Position numbers and translations under genes: made by a program. DNA of 64,000 nucleotides from Streptomyces aureoverticillatus (lineage in GTDB: Bacteria; Actinomycetota; Actinomycetes; Streptomycetales; Streptomycetaceae), in the NCBI RefSeq assembly GCF_014649395.1, contig NZ_BMSY01000002.1:744001-808000 (forward strand). The letters run 5' to 3'. Shown here one piece after another: positions 1 to 8,525 of the stretch. Below the pieces are notes generated by a model. It was not told the DNA's origin, did no database searches, and saw nothing but the letters and a program-made list of their open reading frames with translations. Every line of letters begins with the position of its first letter. Position 1 is the first letter of the stretch.

Positions 1-842
1 CTGCCGCACTTGAGCGCGAGCCGGAACTCACCGCCGGCGCGGTCCTGCCCGAGGCCGGTGCACATGCCGTCGCCGCCGGGGTCGAGGTAGGAGACGATGT
101 GCTTGCCCGCGGCCTGGCCGGTGGTCTGCTTGTCGGCGATGGTGAGGGTCTTCAGGCTTTCGTTCTGCCACTGCCCCTTGAACCCGGTGGCGGGGGCGGG
201 GCCCTTGCTGCTGTCCCCGCCAATGCCGCCGCTGGACGGCTCTTCGGTGCCGGGGTCCTCGGTGCTGGGTTCGGCGGAGGGTATGGAGGGCGTCTCTTCC
301 CCCGCGCCCCCGGCGCCCTCGGACGGCTCACCGCCCGGCGTCACCTCGGCCGACGCGCTCTTGTCGGCCTGCGGCTTCTTGTCGTCGTCCTTGTTCTTGT
401 CGTCCCCGCTGACGAGGAAAAACACCCCGCCCCCGATGACGAGGACGGCGGCCACGGCCACACCGATGAGGGCGGCACGCTTCTTCGGGTCGGTGCCGCC
501 GGGCGGCGGGGGCGGCGGGTAGGCACCGAACTGGGGCTGACTGTAGGGGGCTTGACCGTACGGGGGCTGCCCGTAGGGGGCCTGCGGCTGGCCGTACGGC
601 GGCGGCCCCTGCGGCTGCCCGTAGGGGTCCGGGCCGCCCTGGACGGGCTGGCCGTACGGCGCGGGCGGGGCACCGTGCGGGGCCGGGGGCTGCTGCGGGT
701 AGCCGTAGCCGGGCTGCGGCGGCGCGGCGGGCGGCTGACCGGGGTACGGCGACGGTGGCTGATTCGGCTCGTACGGCCCGTTCGGCTGGTGCTGCGGGGC
801 ACCGAATCCGTCCTGCGGCGGCTGGCCTGGAGGCTGCGTCAT
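1..842 (-). CDS. Pro/Gln/Tyr-rich single-pass membrane protein (3' end outside window)
   Basis: The protein starts at the ATG at 842 and runs off the window edge with at least 280 codons, so its C-terminus is missing. Residues 1 to about 105 are a low-complexity cytoplasmic region full of YGQP-type repeats. A basic DPKKR stop-transfer signal and a membrane helix of about 22 residues (AALIGVAVAAVLVIGGGVFF) follow. The outside part starts with an acidic Lys/Asp linker and a Ser/Glu/Pro-rich stretch, then a more ordered domain with two Cys near the edge. This layout is common for actinobacterial surface or sensor proteins with a small extracellular ligand domain, but no named family was recognised. 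The upstream Shine-Dalgarno is weak. It is co-directional with the duplicated secreted-protein genes behind it. Confidence 0.75.
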   Translation of the reverse strand, partial: MTQPPGQPPQDGFGAPQHQPNGPYEPNQPPSPYPGQPPAAPPQPGYGYPQQPPAPHGAPPAPYGQPVQGGPDPYGQPQGPPPYGQPQAPYGQPPYGQAPYSQPQFGAYPPPPPPGGTDPKKRAALIGVAVAAVLVIGGGVFFLVSGDDKNKDDDKKPQADKSASAEVTPGGEPSEGAGGAGEETPSIPSAEPSTEDPGTEEPSSGGIGGDSSKGPAPATGFKGQWQNESLKTLTIADKQTTGQAAGKHIVSYLDPGGDGMCTGLGQDRAGGEFRLALKCG

Positions 843-988
843 AGCGTGTGAGCGTAATCGCCGGAGAGCTGACGGTCGCACCCGTAAACCGAACGACTGG
901 GTCACACCGGTGGGAGGGCACGAGAACGGGGCGCTCCCGGACGCACCCGGCCATCCCGCTCAGCGCCCCCCCGTGCCGCGTTCCCGCT

Positions 989-2029
989 TCAGCGGTTGAT
1001 GGCCTGGATCTCCTGCACCACGACATCCTGATCGGCGCCGAACTCTCCGTCAGGCAGGCCCTGTTCGCCCTCGGCGCCCGTCCCGGTCCAGTGGATCTTC
1101 CAGGTGACGGTGGCCTTCAGGGGGTACGAGCCGTCGCCCGACGAGCGCAGGTACTTCACGCCGCACGGCGGGGTCTCCTTGGACTTGCCCTTGGCGTAGG
1201 GCTCGCCGATGCGGCCGTCGTCGCCCAGGGGGCACACGCCGGAGGCGGGGTAGGTGCGGGCGTCCTTGGTTCCCGGGTCGATCTTCAGGGAGACGGGCTC
1301 GGCGGTGGTCGTGGCCTGGATGCCGAGCACGGGCACGGAGGCCGTCACGGACACCGGCTTGAACTCCGCGGCGTCCAGCCACGTCCAGGTCGGCAGGTTG
1401 ACCTTGGTCTCGCCCTCCGGGGCCATGGTCACCTTCGTCCCCGGCACACGGATCTCGGCGTACGCGAGGTGGGCGAGCATCTCCGGCGTGATGGCCTCGG
1501 GCACGTCGGCCGGGGGCGGGTCGCCCTTGTCCACCCAGAAGGTGTCCTTGTCGCACTTGTCCCAGCCGGGCGGATAGGACTTGTTGGGGTACGAGGACCA
1601 CCAGTAGCCCTTGTCCGCCTTGTCGAGGTTGAAGTTCTTGTACGGGTGCCCCTCGACGTACCGCTTCCGCTGCGCCAGGTCCCACTCGTGCCCCGTCGAG
1701 CCGACGGCCCAGACGGCCTCGCGTTCCTTCTTGAACTGGGCGGCGGTGTAGCGCGGCGCATACCAGCAGGCGGGCGGCGACCAGTCGCCGGCGGCCGTCA
1801 CGGCTCCGGTCCTCGCGCCGGAGCCGTTCTTGGACCGGTCGTAGACGACGGCGCCGGCTTCGGCCGTGAGTGTCCCGTCGTCCTTGGCGCCGCCCTTGGC
1901 GGGCGGGTCACCGAAGCTGCCGCCGCCCGGGTCCTTGTTCGCGGACGCGGACGTCACGGGCATCAGGCACAGGGCCGCCACGGAGGCGGCGATCAGGAGC
2001 GCGCGCGGAGCGTGCCTCATGTTCCTCAT
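989..2029 (-). CDS. Secreted protein of unknown function, copy A of a tandem pair
   Basis: This 346-residue protein has an N-terminal signal peptide (basic start, hydrophobic core about residues 8-25, then SASANK). The ATG at 2029 overlaps the stop of the upstream lipoprotein gene as ATGA, which suggests translational coupling; an in-frame ATG at 2020 is the alternative start. The mature part has a WTPPACWY-like segment, an acidic middle, a conserved MAPEGETKVNLPTW segment and a C-terminal half with PPCGVKYLRSSGDGSY. It ends in a motif shared with the copy at 2935-3981 (GADQ..VV..IQ.INR). No catalytic motif or known domain was recognised. It is probably exported and may work with its lipoprotein partner; that is inference from pairing and coupling. 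Confidence 0.85.
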   Translation of the reverse strand: MRNMRHAPRALLIAASVAALCLMPVTSASANKDPGGGSFGDPPAKGGAKDDGTLTAEAGAVVYDRSKNGSGARTGAVTAAGDWSPPACWYAPRYTAAQFKKEREAVWAVGSTGHEWDLAQRKRYVEGHPYKNFNLDKADKGYWWSSYPNKSYPPGWDKCDKDTFWVDKGDPPPADVPEAITPEMLAHLAYAEIRVPGTKVTMAPEGETKVNLPTWTWLDAAEFKPVSVTASVPVLGIQATTTAEPVSLKIDPGTKDARTYPASGVCPLGDDGRIGEPYAKGKSKETPPCGVKYLRSSGDGSYPLKATVTWKIHWTGTGAEGEQGLPDGEFGADQDVVVQEIQAINR

Positions 2030-2691
2030 GGCCGGCACACCGCGGCACCGCGCGTGGACGACATCTTGATCAGCTCCCAGACGCCGTCCTTGTTCTTCCG
2101 GACCTGAGCTCCGTAGACGACGTAACTGTCCTTCGTCACCTTCGTCTCCTTGACCTTCTTGGTCTTGATGTCCTTGGTGAATGCCTTGCTCTCGTCCGCG
2201 CAGTACGTGAGGGACGCGGTGGTCTTGGAGCTGACCTTGACCTTCCGGTCGTAGTAGCGCGTCGTACCGGTGATCGTGAGCCCCTTGTCCTTGAAGGACT
2301 TCACCCACTGGTGGGCGGACGCCGCGGCTTCGCCCTCGGTGTAGAACGCGAGCGCCGGCAGCTCCGGGTCACCCGCGGCGATCGCCGCGTCCAGGGACCG
2401 GACGAACTCGGCGTTGTCGCCGAGGATTTCGTCCTGGACCGGGTCGCCGGCCTTCTCCGGCGTGAACGTGTTGGACACGTCGCCCGGCAGCTCGATCTTC
2501 GGCCGCTCGGCGCCCTGCCCCTCGGGGGCGCTGGGAGAAGGGGACTTCTCCTCGCTCCCCTGCCCCGCTCCCTCGATCTTCTCCTCACCCTTGGACCCAC
2601 CGTCATCACCACCGCCGCAGGCGGACAGCGAGAGCACCGCGACGGCGGTCATCGCGGCTGCGGCGAGCAGGGTGGGTCGGCGGCGCGTCAC
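2026..2691 (-). CDS. Lipoprotein of unknown function, copy A
   Basis: This 221-residue protein begins at a GTG at 2691, chosen because GGGAG lies 7 bases upstream. Another GTG 17 codons further upstream lacks such a site. The N-terminus has twin basic residues, a hydrophobic stretch and a lipobox (LSAC followed by GGG), so it should be lipid-anchored on the outer face of the membrane. A Lys/Glu/Ser-rich linker comes next, then a mixed alpha/beta domain with RYYDRKVKV and LTYCADE. It is the upstream partner of the secreted protein at 989-2029 and is paralogous to 3969-4622, sharing the lipobox, RYYDR.V and TYC.DE.KA. The function is unknown. Confidence 0.85.
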   Translation of the reverse strand: MTRRRPTLLAAAAMTAVAVLSLSACGGGDDGGSKGEEKIEGAGQGSEEKSPSPSAPEGQGAERPKIELPGDVSNTFTPEKAGDPVQDEILGDNAEFVRSLDAAIAAGDPELPALAFYTEGEAAASAHQWVKSFKDKGLTITGTTRYYDRKVKVSSKTTASLTYCADESKAFTKDIKTKKVKETKVTKDSYVVYGAQVRKNKDGVWELIKMSSTRGAAVCRP

Positions 2692-2860
2692 GTTCGGCTC
2701 CCGGTGGGGCGAGGCGTCTTCGGAGCGCACCAAACTAGCCACCGTGGCCGGTCGAAGCCATAGTCATTTATGTCAACTCCCGCTACAGGAGCGGTCAAAT
2801 GACGACAGTACGGACGCCACAAGGCGGTAACGGCGCACGCGGCGCCCCTTCATCACGCCA

Positions 2861-2897
2861 AACGGCCACCCCGCCTGCCTGGCGCGGGGTGGCCGTT
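2861..2897 (-). terminator. Hairpin terminator after copy B
   Basis: A perfect 14-bp inverted repeat (2861-2874 against 2884-2897) with a 9-base loop lies just downstream of the stop at 2935. It is GC-rich and lacks a clear T-run, as is usual for Streptomyces terminators. It separates duplicated unit B from unit A. Confidence 0.75.
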
Positions 2898-2934
2898 CAC
2901 ATCTCGCGTCTCACATCAGCGCCACTTCACCGGT

Positions 2935-3981
2935 TCACCGGTTGATGGACTGGATCTCCTTGACCACGACGTTCTGGTCGGCGCCGAATTCGCCCTTCGG
3001 GAGATCGGCTCCTTCACCGGTGCTGCTCGTCCACGAGACCTCCCACGTGACGGTGGCATTGAGCTTGTACGAGCCGTCACCGGAGGAACGCAGGTACTTC
3101 ACGCCGCACGGCGGGGTCTTCTTGGACTTGCCCTTGGCCCAGGGCTCACCGATGCGGCCGTCCACGATGGCGCATTCACCGGAGGCCGGGTACGTGGTGG
3201 CGTCCTTCGTGCCCGGGTTGATCTTCAGGGAGACGGGCTTGGCCGTCGTCCTGGCCCACATGTTCGTTTCGGGCAGGCTCGCCGTCACCGAGACTTCCTT
3301 GAACTTGGCCTTGTCGAGCCAGACCCAAGTAGGGAGGTTGACCTTGGTCTCGCCCTCCGGGGCCATCGTTATCTCGGTTTCGGGGATGGGGAGTTCGTCG
3401 TACGCGTACTCCGCGAGGATCTTGGGGTTGACCGCGAGAGGCTCGTCCGGGGTGTCATTGTCGTCGACCCAGAAAGGCGGCTTGTTGCACTTCATCGCCT
3501 CCGGATCGTCCTTGCGGTTCGGGTTGACGACCTTCGTCCAGAACATTCCCTTGCCCTGCTTGTCAAGGTTGTAGTTCTTGTACGGCTTGCCGTCCTTGTA
3601 GTACGAGTCGAAGAAGTCCCCGAGGAATTCACCGATGCCGTCCATGAACGGGACGCCGTCGCCGAAGGAGCGCAGCCCCTTGACCGTCTTCTCGATCTCC
3701 TTGGGCGAGAACGCGGGCTCGTACCAGCACGCCGGCGGCGTCCAGTTGCTGTCGGCCGAGGAGAGTTTGCCGGTCTTGGCAGTCTTCGAATCACCGTTGA
3801 CGCTGGTCCGGATGCTCGTCTCGACGGTGATGGTTTTGCCCTGCCTGCCGCCCTTGGCGCTGCCGGCCGTCCCGCCCGGGGTTCTGTCGCCCGCGTAAGC
3901 GAGCGTGGATGTGGCCCCCGTGGCCAGAACAAGGCCCGCGATCGTCAGAGTGCGCAGAGTCGCGCGGTTTACGGCTGGCAC
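2935..3981 (-). CDS. Secreted protein of unknown function, copy B of a tandem pair
   Basis: This 348-residue paralogue of 989-2029 begins at a GTG at 3981 with a G-rich ribosome site. Its first 13 bases overlap the end of the upstream lipoprotein gene. A signal peptide covers about residues 1-30 and cleavage is likely after AYA. Shared blocks include PPACWYEP, MAPEGETKVNLPTW, KPVSLKINPGTKDATTYPAS, PPCGVKYLRSSGDGSY and the same C-terminal motif. Copy B carries a longer, Phe/Asp-rich segment around residues 85-125 that is shorter in copy A. Conservation is highest in the C-terminal half, which marks the likely functional domain. Two Cys in the conserved part may form a disulphide. No enzyme signature was seen. 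Confidence 0.85.
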   Translation of the reverse strand: MPAVNRATLRTLTIAGLVLATGATSTLAYAGDRTPGGTAGSAKGGRQGKTITVETSIRTSVNGDSKTAKTGKLSSADSNWTPPACWYEPAFSPKEIEKTVKGLRSFGDGVPFMDGIGEFLGDFFDSYYKDGKPYKNYNLDKQGKGMFWTKVVNPNRKDDPEAMKCNKPPFWVDDNDTPDEPLAVNPKILAEYAYDELPIPETEITMAPEGETKVNLPTWVWLDKAKFKEVSVTASLPETNMWARTTAKPVSLKINPGTKDATTYPASGECAIVDGRIGEPWAKGKSKKTPPCGVKYLRSSGDGSYKLNATVTWEVSWTSSTGEGADLPKGEFGADQNVVVKEIQSINR

Positions 3982-4622
3982 TTCTTCGCCCCCATCTCAG
4001 AAGTCAGCATGGTTGCCTGCCACACGCCCTTGGAGCTTTTCTCCATCCGGGTGTTGTACGAGACATAGTCGTCCGAATCGCCCGGCGACCTCTTGACCAC
4101 TCCGGTCTTGCGATTCTTGCTGTAGGCCTTTGTCTCGTCGCTGCAATAGGTCACAGCCGCAGCGCCCCCGTCGAGGAAGGTGACCTCGCGGTCGTAGTAC
4201 CGGATCTCGCCCGTCCACGTCGTACCCGCGTCGTAGAAGGACTGGATGTACTTGGCGGCGGTGGCGAGCGCATCACCCTTCAGGTAGAACTTCAGCGCCG
4301 GGTGCTTCTTGGAGTCGACGGTGACCGCCTCCTCCATGGCGTTGACCACTCGCTCGTTGTCCGCGAGGACGGCGTCCTTCTTCGGATCACCCGTCTCCCC
4401 GCCCTCAAAGACGTTCTTCACGCCCTTGGGCAGCTTGATCTCCGGCCGCTCGATCTTGTCCTCGGAAGCCGACGGCGACGGCTTCTGGCTCGCCCCGGAC
4501 CCAGCCCCCTCGATCTTCTCGTCACCCTTGGAGTCGCCATCTCCGCCACCGCAGGCGGAGAGCGACAGGGCCGCGGCGGTCGTCAGCGCGGCCACCGCGA
4601 GCAAGGCAGGTCGGCGGTTCAC
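3969..4622 (-). CDS. Lipoprotein of unknown function, copy B
   Basis: This 217-residue lipoprotein starts at the GTG at 4622 with GGGAG just upstream. The signal and lipobox are LSLSAC followed by GGG. Its linker (GDSKGDEKIEGAG) is nearly identical to the one in copy A (GGSKGEEKIEGAG). The domain carries RYYDREVTF and VTYCSDETKAYSK. The 3' end overlaps the secreted-protein gene at 2935-3981, the same arrangement as in copy A, which shows that the two-gene unit was duplicated as a block. Upstream lies an unusual nested inverted repeat (4642-4674) that may regulate the unit. The function is unknown. Confidence 0.85.
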   Translation of the reverse strand: MNRRPALLAVAALTTAAALSLSACGGGDGDSKGDEKIEGAGSGASQKPSPSASEDKIERPEIKLPKGVKNVFEGGETGDPKKDAVLADNERVVNAMEEAVTVDSKKHPALKFYLKGDALATAAKYIQSFYDAGTTWTGEIRYYDREVTFLDGGAAAVTYCSDETKAYSKNRKTGVVKRSPGDSDDYVSYNTRMEKSSKGVWQATMLTSEMGAKKCQP

Positions 4623-4641
4623 AGTCAGCTCCCGATGGGAC

Positions 4642-4674
4642 GTGGGTTCAACAGGTTCACTTCAGTGAACCCAC
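4642..4674. promoter_or_regulatory. Nested inverted repeats upstream of copy B lipoprotein
   Basis: Two inverted repeats share bases. The outer one pairs GTGGGTTCA (4642-4650) with TGAACCCAC (4666-4674). The inner one pairs GGTTCACT (4654-4661) with AGTGAACC (4664-4671) around a 2-base spacer. The site starts 19 bases upstream of the GTG at 4622, so it may be an operator or an mRNA switch in the leader. The function is inferred from position only. Confidence 0.5.
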
Positions 4675-4752
4675 GCTATCCACGGGCAAAGCGTGATGCG
4701 AGAGTGAGGTATCCCCAGCACGGGGACAGATATGGGCATACCGAAGCCCTGT

Positions 4753-4855
4753 ACGGGGCGTTGTTGCCTAACAGTCGCACAACGCCCCGTGATGATTACC
4801 TCCTTGTGGCAGTCCGGGGAGGACGGGCAGCCCGTGGAGTCCGCGGACTCCACGG
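4753..4855. terminator. Two hairpins in the 349-bp gap after matB
   Basis: The gap 4623-4971 holds no convincing gene. It contains a 12-bp perfect stem (4753-4764 with 4779-4790, 14-base loop) and a 24-bp perfect palindrome at 4832-4855 whose half is CCGTGGAGTCCG. The palindrome lies 117 bases beyond the stop of the minus-strand matB gene. Both probably end matAB transcription, and the 12-bp stem may work on either strand. Confidence 0.6.
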
Positions 4856-4971
4856 AGTCCGGGGCGCCAGCCCACCCTGTCCGGCCACAAGGGCCGCGGA
4901 GGGTGCGAGGCCGGTGGACCGCGCCGGTTCGGTGGGGCCTGCGGTCGCTGCCGGGGCAGAGGGCGGATGCG

Positions 4972-7275
4972 TCATGCCACAGGGCTCCGTTCCACCCCGC
5001 CGCCCACCATCGGTCGCGGGGGCGGCGCGCCCGGCGCCCCGACCGCCCCGGTCCGCCGCAGCTTCTGCCACCGCAGTCGCCCTCCGGTGAGCGCGGTGAT
5101 CCAGGACTGCAGCAGCACCACGTACATCAACTGCCGGTAGAGGAGCTGCTGGAGGGGCAGCGAGAGGAGGTGGGTCATCGGTTCGCGGTCGAGCCGGAAG
5201 GCGCACGCCGCACACACCGCCTGGACGGTGAGCACGCCCAGCCAGGCCGCGACGGTCTGCTGGGTGGGGCCGAAGACGAGGCCGTAGAGGAGGAAGACGT
5301 CGATGAGCGGGGCGAGCAGCGGGGCCAGGACCATGAACAGGGAGACCAGGGGCAGGCCCACGCGGCCGAAGCGGCCCGACGGGCCGCGCTCGACCAGGGC
5401 GCGCCGGTGCTTCCAGATCGCCTGCATCGTGCCGTACGACCAGCGGTAGCGCTGGGACCACAGTTGCCGCACCGTCTCCGGGGCCTCGGTCCACGCGCGC
5501 GCCCGCTCGGCGTACACGACCCGCCAGCCGGCGCGGTGCAGCGCCATCGTGATGTCGGTGTCCTCGGCGAGGGTGTCGTCGCTCATGCCGCCGACGCGCT
5601 CCAGGGCGGTGCGGCGGAAGGCGCCCACGGCGCCGGGGATGGTCGGCATGCAGCGCAGCACGTCGTACATCCGGCGGTCGAGGTTGAAGCCCATCACGTA
5701 CTCGATGTGCTGCCAGGCGCCGATGAGGGAATCCCTGTTGCCCACCTTCGCGTTGCCCGCGACAGCGCCCACGCGCGGGTCGGCGAACGGCCGTACCAGC
5801 TCGCGCACGGTGGAGGCCTCGAAGACCGTGTCGCCGTCCATCATCACGACGAGGTCGTAACGGGCGTTCGCCAGGCCCCTGTTGAGGGCGGCGGGCTTGC
5901 CGGCGTTGAGCTGGCGTACGACGCGTACGTCCGGCAGGCCGAGGCCCTCGACGATGCGGGCCGTGCCGTCCGTGGAGCCGTCGTCGACGACGATCACCTC
6001 GATGGGGTGGTCGCTCGCCGTCAGGGAGCGGACGGTGTTCTCGATGCACTTCGCCTCGTTGTAGGCGGGCACGAGGACGGAGACCGGTTCCGTCACCTCC
6101 GTGGCGCCGCCCCAGCGGAAGCCCGGCCTGCGGACCCTGCGGGCGTGGACCGCCGAGAGCAGCAGCATCAGGCCGAAGCGGGCCAGCACCAGGATGCCGA
6201 TCACCGCCAGGCCCACCACAAGGATGTCCGTGACGCGCTCCGAGGCGCCGACCAGGAAGACCCATGCCTTGCCCTTCCACAGCTCGACGCCCTGCACGCG
6301 CGCGTGCGCGCCGGGTGCGCCCAGGGCCGCGGTGAGTTCGGTGAACTCGTAGCCCCGAGCCTTCAGTTGGGGAAGAAGCCGGTCGAGTGCCGCGACCGTC
6401 CGGGAGCGGTCGCCGCCCGAGTCGTGCATCAGGACGACGGCGCCCTGGCCGTCGGCGGGCGTGGCCCTGCGGACGATCTCGTCGGCGTCCGGCCGCTTCC
6501 AGTCCTCGCTGTCGATGTCGCTCACGACCGTGAGGTAGCCGCGGCCGCCGATGTACCGCGCGACCGACCACGACCTGTTGTCCATGGCGTCGGCGAACGA
6601 CGAGTACGGCGGCCGGAACAGCGAGGTGCGGATGCCCGCCGCGCCCGCGAGCGCGAGCTGGCTCTGCGCCAGCTCCCGGTCGACACGGTCCTTCGACTGG
6701 TACGACAGGTCCGGGTGGTTGAAGGTGTGCAGGCCGACCTCGTGGCCCTCCTCGACCATGCGGCGGACCAGGTCGGGGTGGCGCGACGCCATGGTGCCGG
6801 TGACGAAGAAGACGGCGTGCGCGTCGTGTTCGGCGAGGGTGTCGAGGACCTTCGGGGTCCACTGCGGGTCGGGCCCGTCGTCGAAGGTGAGCACCATGCG
6901 GCGGTCAGGGACGCTCAGGGACGCCGGGCGGCCACCGCGCGTGTCGATGACCGGGCCGCCCCGGAGGATCTCCTTCGGCACCTGGTCGGTGGCCGAGGGC
7001 GGGCGCACGCGGTGGTCGGCCAGGATCTCGCTGTGTACGTAGCCGCGGAGCATCAGCATCGCCAGCAGGGCCACGAGGAGGAGCGCGGGCAGCAGATGGC
7101 GCATGGGAAGCCGGCGGCGCACGGCGGCGCGCTTCGTTCGCCGGCCGTGGGGCTGGCCGGTCCGGTGGGCCCGGTCGGCGCCCTCTGGGCGTGACGGAAG
7201 TGGCCCGCGCGACAGGTGTGACAGTCGTGACCCGCGTGACAGGCGCGACCTGCGCCTGGTGGAACGTGAGTTCAT
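4972..7275 (-). CDS. matB: MatB-like bifunctional polysaccharide deacetylase / GT2 synthase
   Basis: This 767-residue membrane enzyme fuses two activities. After an Arg-rich N-terminus and a helix at about 60-77 comes a NodB/CE4 deacetylase domain with TFDDGPD (130-136), the metal-binding HTFNHPD, RPPY and VLMHDSGG. A second helix leads to a processive GT2 domain with VVDDGSTD, MMDGDT, AEDTDITMAL and QRYRW, the cellulose/chitin/PNAG synthase signature, followed by several C-terminal helices. From memory, MatB with MatA makes a poly-beta-1,6-GlcNAc-type polymer needed for hyphal aggregation and pellet formation in S. lividans. The ATG overlaps the matA stop as ATGA, so the two genes are translationally coupled. 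An in-frame ATG at codon 58 could give a form without the Arg-rich tail. Function is well supported; exact linkage is inferred. Confidence 0.93.
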   Translation of the reverse strand: MNSRSTRRRSRLSRGSRLSHLSRGPLPSRPEGADRAHRTGQPHGRRTKRAAVRRRLPMRHLLPALLLVALLAMLMLRGYVHSEILADHRVRPPSATDQVPKEILRGGPVIDTRGGRPASLSVPDRRMVLTFDDGPDPQWTPKVLDTLAEHDAHAVFFVTGTMASRHPDLVRRMVEEGHEVGLHTFNHPDLSYQSKDRVDRELAQSQLALAGAAGIRTSLFRPPYSSFADAMDNRSWSVARYIGGRGYLTVVSDIDSEDWKRPDADEIVRRATPADGQGAVVLMHDSGGDRSRTVAALDRLLPQLKARGYEFTELTAALGAPGAHARVQGVELWKGKAWVFLVGASERVTDILVVGLAVIGILVLARFGLMLLLSAVHARRVRRPGFRWGGATEVTEPVSVLVPAYNEAKCIENTVRSLTASDHPIEVIVVDDGSTDGTARIVEGLGLPDVRVVRQLNAGKPAALNRGLANARYDLVVMMDGDTVFEASTVRELVRPFADPRVGAVAGNAKVGNRDSLIGAWQHIEYVMGFNLDRRMYDVLRCMPTIPGAVGAFRRTALERVGGMSDDTLAEDTDITMALHRAGWRVVYAERARAWTEAPETVRQLWSQRYRWSYGTMQAIWKHRRALVERGPSGRFGRVGLPLVSLFMVLAPLLAPLIDVFLLYGLVFGPTQQTVAAWLGVLTVQAVCAACAFRLDREPMTHLLSLPLQQLLYRQLMYVVLLQSWITALTGGRLRWQKLRRTGAVGAPGAPPPRPMVGGGVERSPVA

Positions 7276-8366
7276 ACGCTGCCGACCTCCGGAGCCCGCT
7301 GGTCGGTCGTGGGCCGCACATCGTCAGCGGTGCCGGAGCCGCCCTTGTCGGTGACGTTGTCGGCGTCCGTACCGGCGGGCGCCTCGCCGCCCGTGCCCTC
7401 TCCGGAGCCGCCCCCCGCCTCGCCGCCGCCGTTGCCCGGCGTCTGCGTGGGCGGGCCTGCGGGCGGATCGGACTCGCCGGTCGGGCCCGGGCCCGGGGCG
7501 GAGGCGGAGCCGGGGGCAGGACGGGCACGGTCGTTGTCAGGGGCGGGGCCTGGCCGGTCGCTGTCGTCCGTCGGGCGCGGGCCGGGCTTGTCGCCGCCCC
7601 GCCCGGAGCCCGGATCCGAGTCCGGGGCGGAGTTCGGGTCCGGGGCCCCGTCGTGGTCCTTACCCCGGCGGCCCGGAGAATCGCCGCGCCCACCGCTCGC
7701 GCCGTCACCGCCCCCGGACGAGGCGGCACGGCCCCGCCCGTCGGCCGACGCGGCTGCCTTCCCCCCGCCGGACCCGGCGGCGCCGGACGTCGGCGCCGCC
7801 CCGGACGAGGGCCACGACGAGGACGGCGACCTGGGCGACACCACCGGCTCCGCCGGGGCCTCCGGGGTGTCGACCTTGGTCGCGGGCTGCTCGTCCTTGG
7901 GGTCGGGCACCGGCAGCCAGGGCGCGCTGGAGTTCCCCGAGACGAGCGTGGCCACGATGACCACCGCGTACACCGCGCAGAAGAGGCCGACGGCTCCGCC
8001 GATCCGGCGATACCGCCTGCTGCGGCGGCCCGTCTCGTCGACGAACACCGGCTTGTCGTCCACGAACACCGAGTTGCCGGAAACGGACATCGAGGTGCCG
8101 GTCACGAACATCGGATTGCCGGCCACGAACACCGGTTTGTCGGTCAGATCCTGAGTGTCTTGAATTCCCTGCCGAGTACGGATGCCGTCGGCCGCACCAC
8201 CCGACTCGCCCGCCAAGTGCCGCCCCAGGCCGTCGATCTGGACGGTGACCTCATTCGGGTCGTGCATCGGCGCGGACAGACCGCCCGCGCTCCCCGGCAG
8301 TGCGCCGCCGGACTCCGAAAGGCCCGGCGTATTCCCTGGTAGATCGTCTTCTTGCCAGTTCTCCAT
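7272..8366 (-). CDS. matA: MatA-like single-pass membrane partner of MatB
   Basis: This 364-residue protein begins at the ATG at 8366, preceded by a G-run. Residues 1 to about 115 are cytoplasmic and contain five 7-residue repeats of the type KPVFVAG (77-111). An Arg-rich segment and a membrane helix (about 121-143) follow. The outer part of about 220 residues is a disordered Pro/Ser/Gly/Asp-rich tail. No catalytic domain is visible, so it is more likely a scaffold or co-polymerase for MatB than an enzyme. The assignment as MatA rests on its position upstream of and overlapping matB and on recalled synteny with S. coelicolor; the low-complexity sequence itself cannot prove it. Confidence 0.75.
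   Translation of the reverse strand: MENWQEDDLPGNTPGLSESGGALPGSAGGLSAPMHDPNEVTVQIDGLGRHLAGESGGAADGIRTRQGIQDTQDLTDKPVFVAGNPMFVTGTSMSVSGNSVFVDDKPVFVDETGRRSRRYRRIGGAVGLFCAVYAVVIVATLVSGNSSAPWLPVPDPKDEQPATKVDTPEAPAEPVVSPRSPSSSWPSSGAAPTSGAAGSGGGKAAASADGRGRAASSGGGDGASGGRGDSPGRRGKDHDGAPDPNSAPDSDPGSGRGGDKPGPRPTDDSDRPGPAPDNDRARPAPGSASAPGPGPTGESDPPAGPPTQTPGNGGGEAGGGSGEGTGGEAPAGTDADNVTDKGGSGTADDVRPTTDQRAPEVGSV
8034..8138 (-). repeat. Five in-frame 21-bp repeats inside matA
   Basis: Five consecutive 21-bp units encode KPVFVAG, NPMFVTG, TSMSVSG, NSVFVDD and KPVFVDE. The alternating hydrophobic residues suggest short beta strands on the cytoplasmic side, just before the membrane helix. Copy number may vary between strains. 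Confidence 0.8.
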
Positions 8367-8525
8367 GCGTACGCGAACCCCCCACGTGCAGTTGAATCGG
8401 GGCGCGTACGACTCCCCGGGCACTCGTCGACCGGACCGGGCCCCCACCCGATCCGAGCGCCCCCCTTACCACACCGCGCCCAGAAGCCGAACGTAGCGCA
8501 CGCCACTGACAACCGTGGGTTCACG

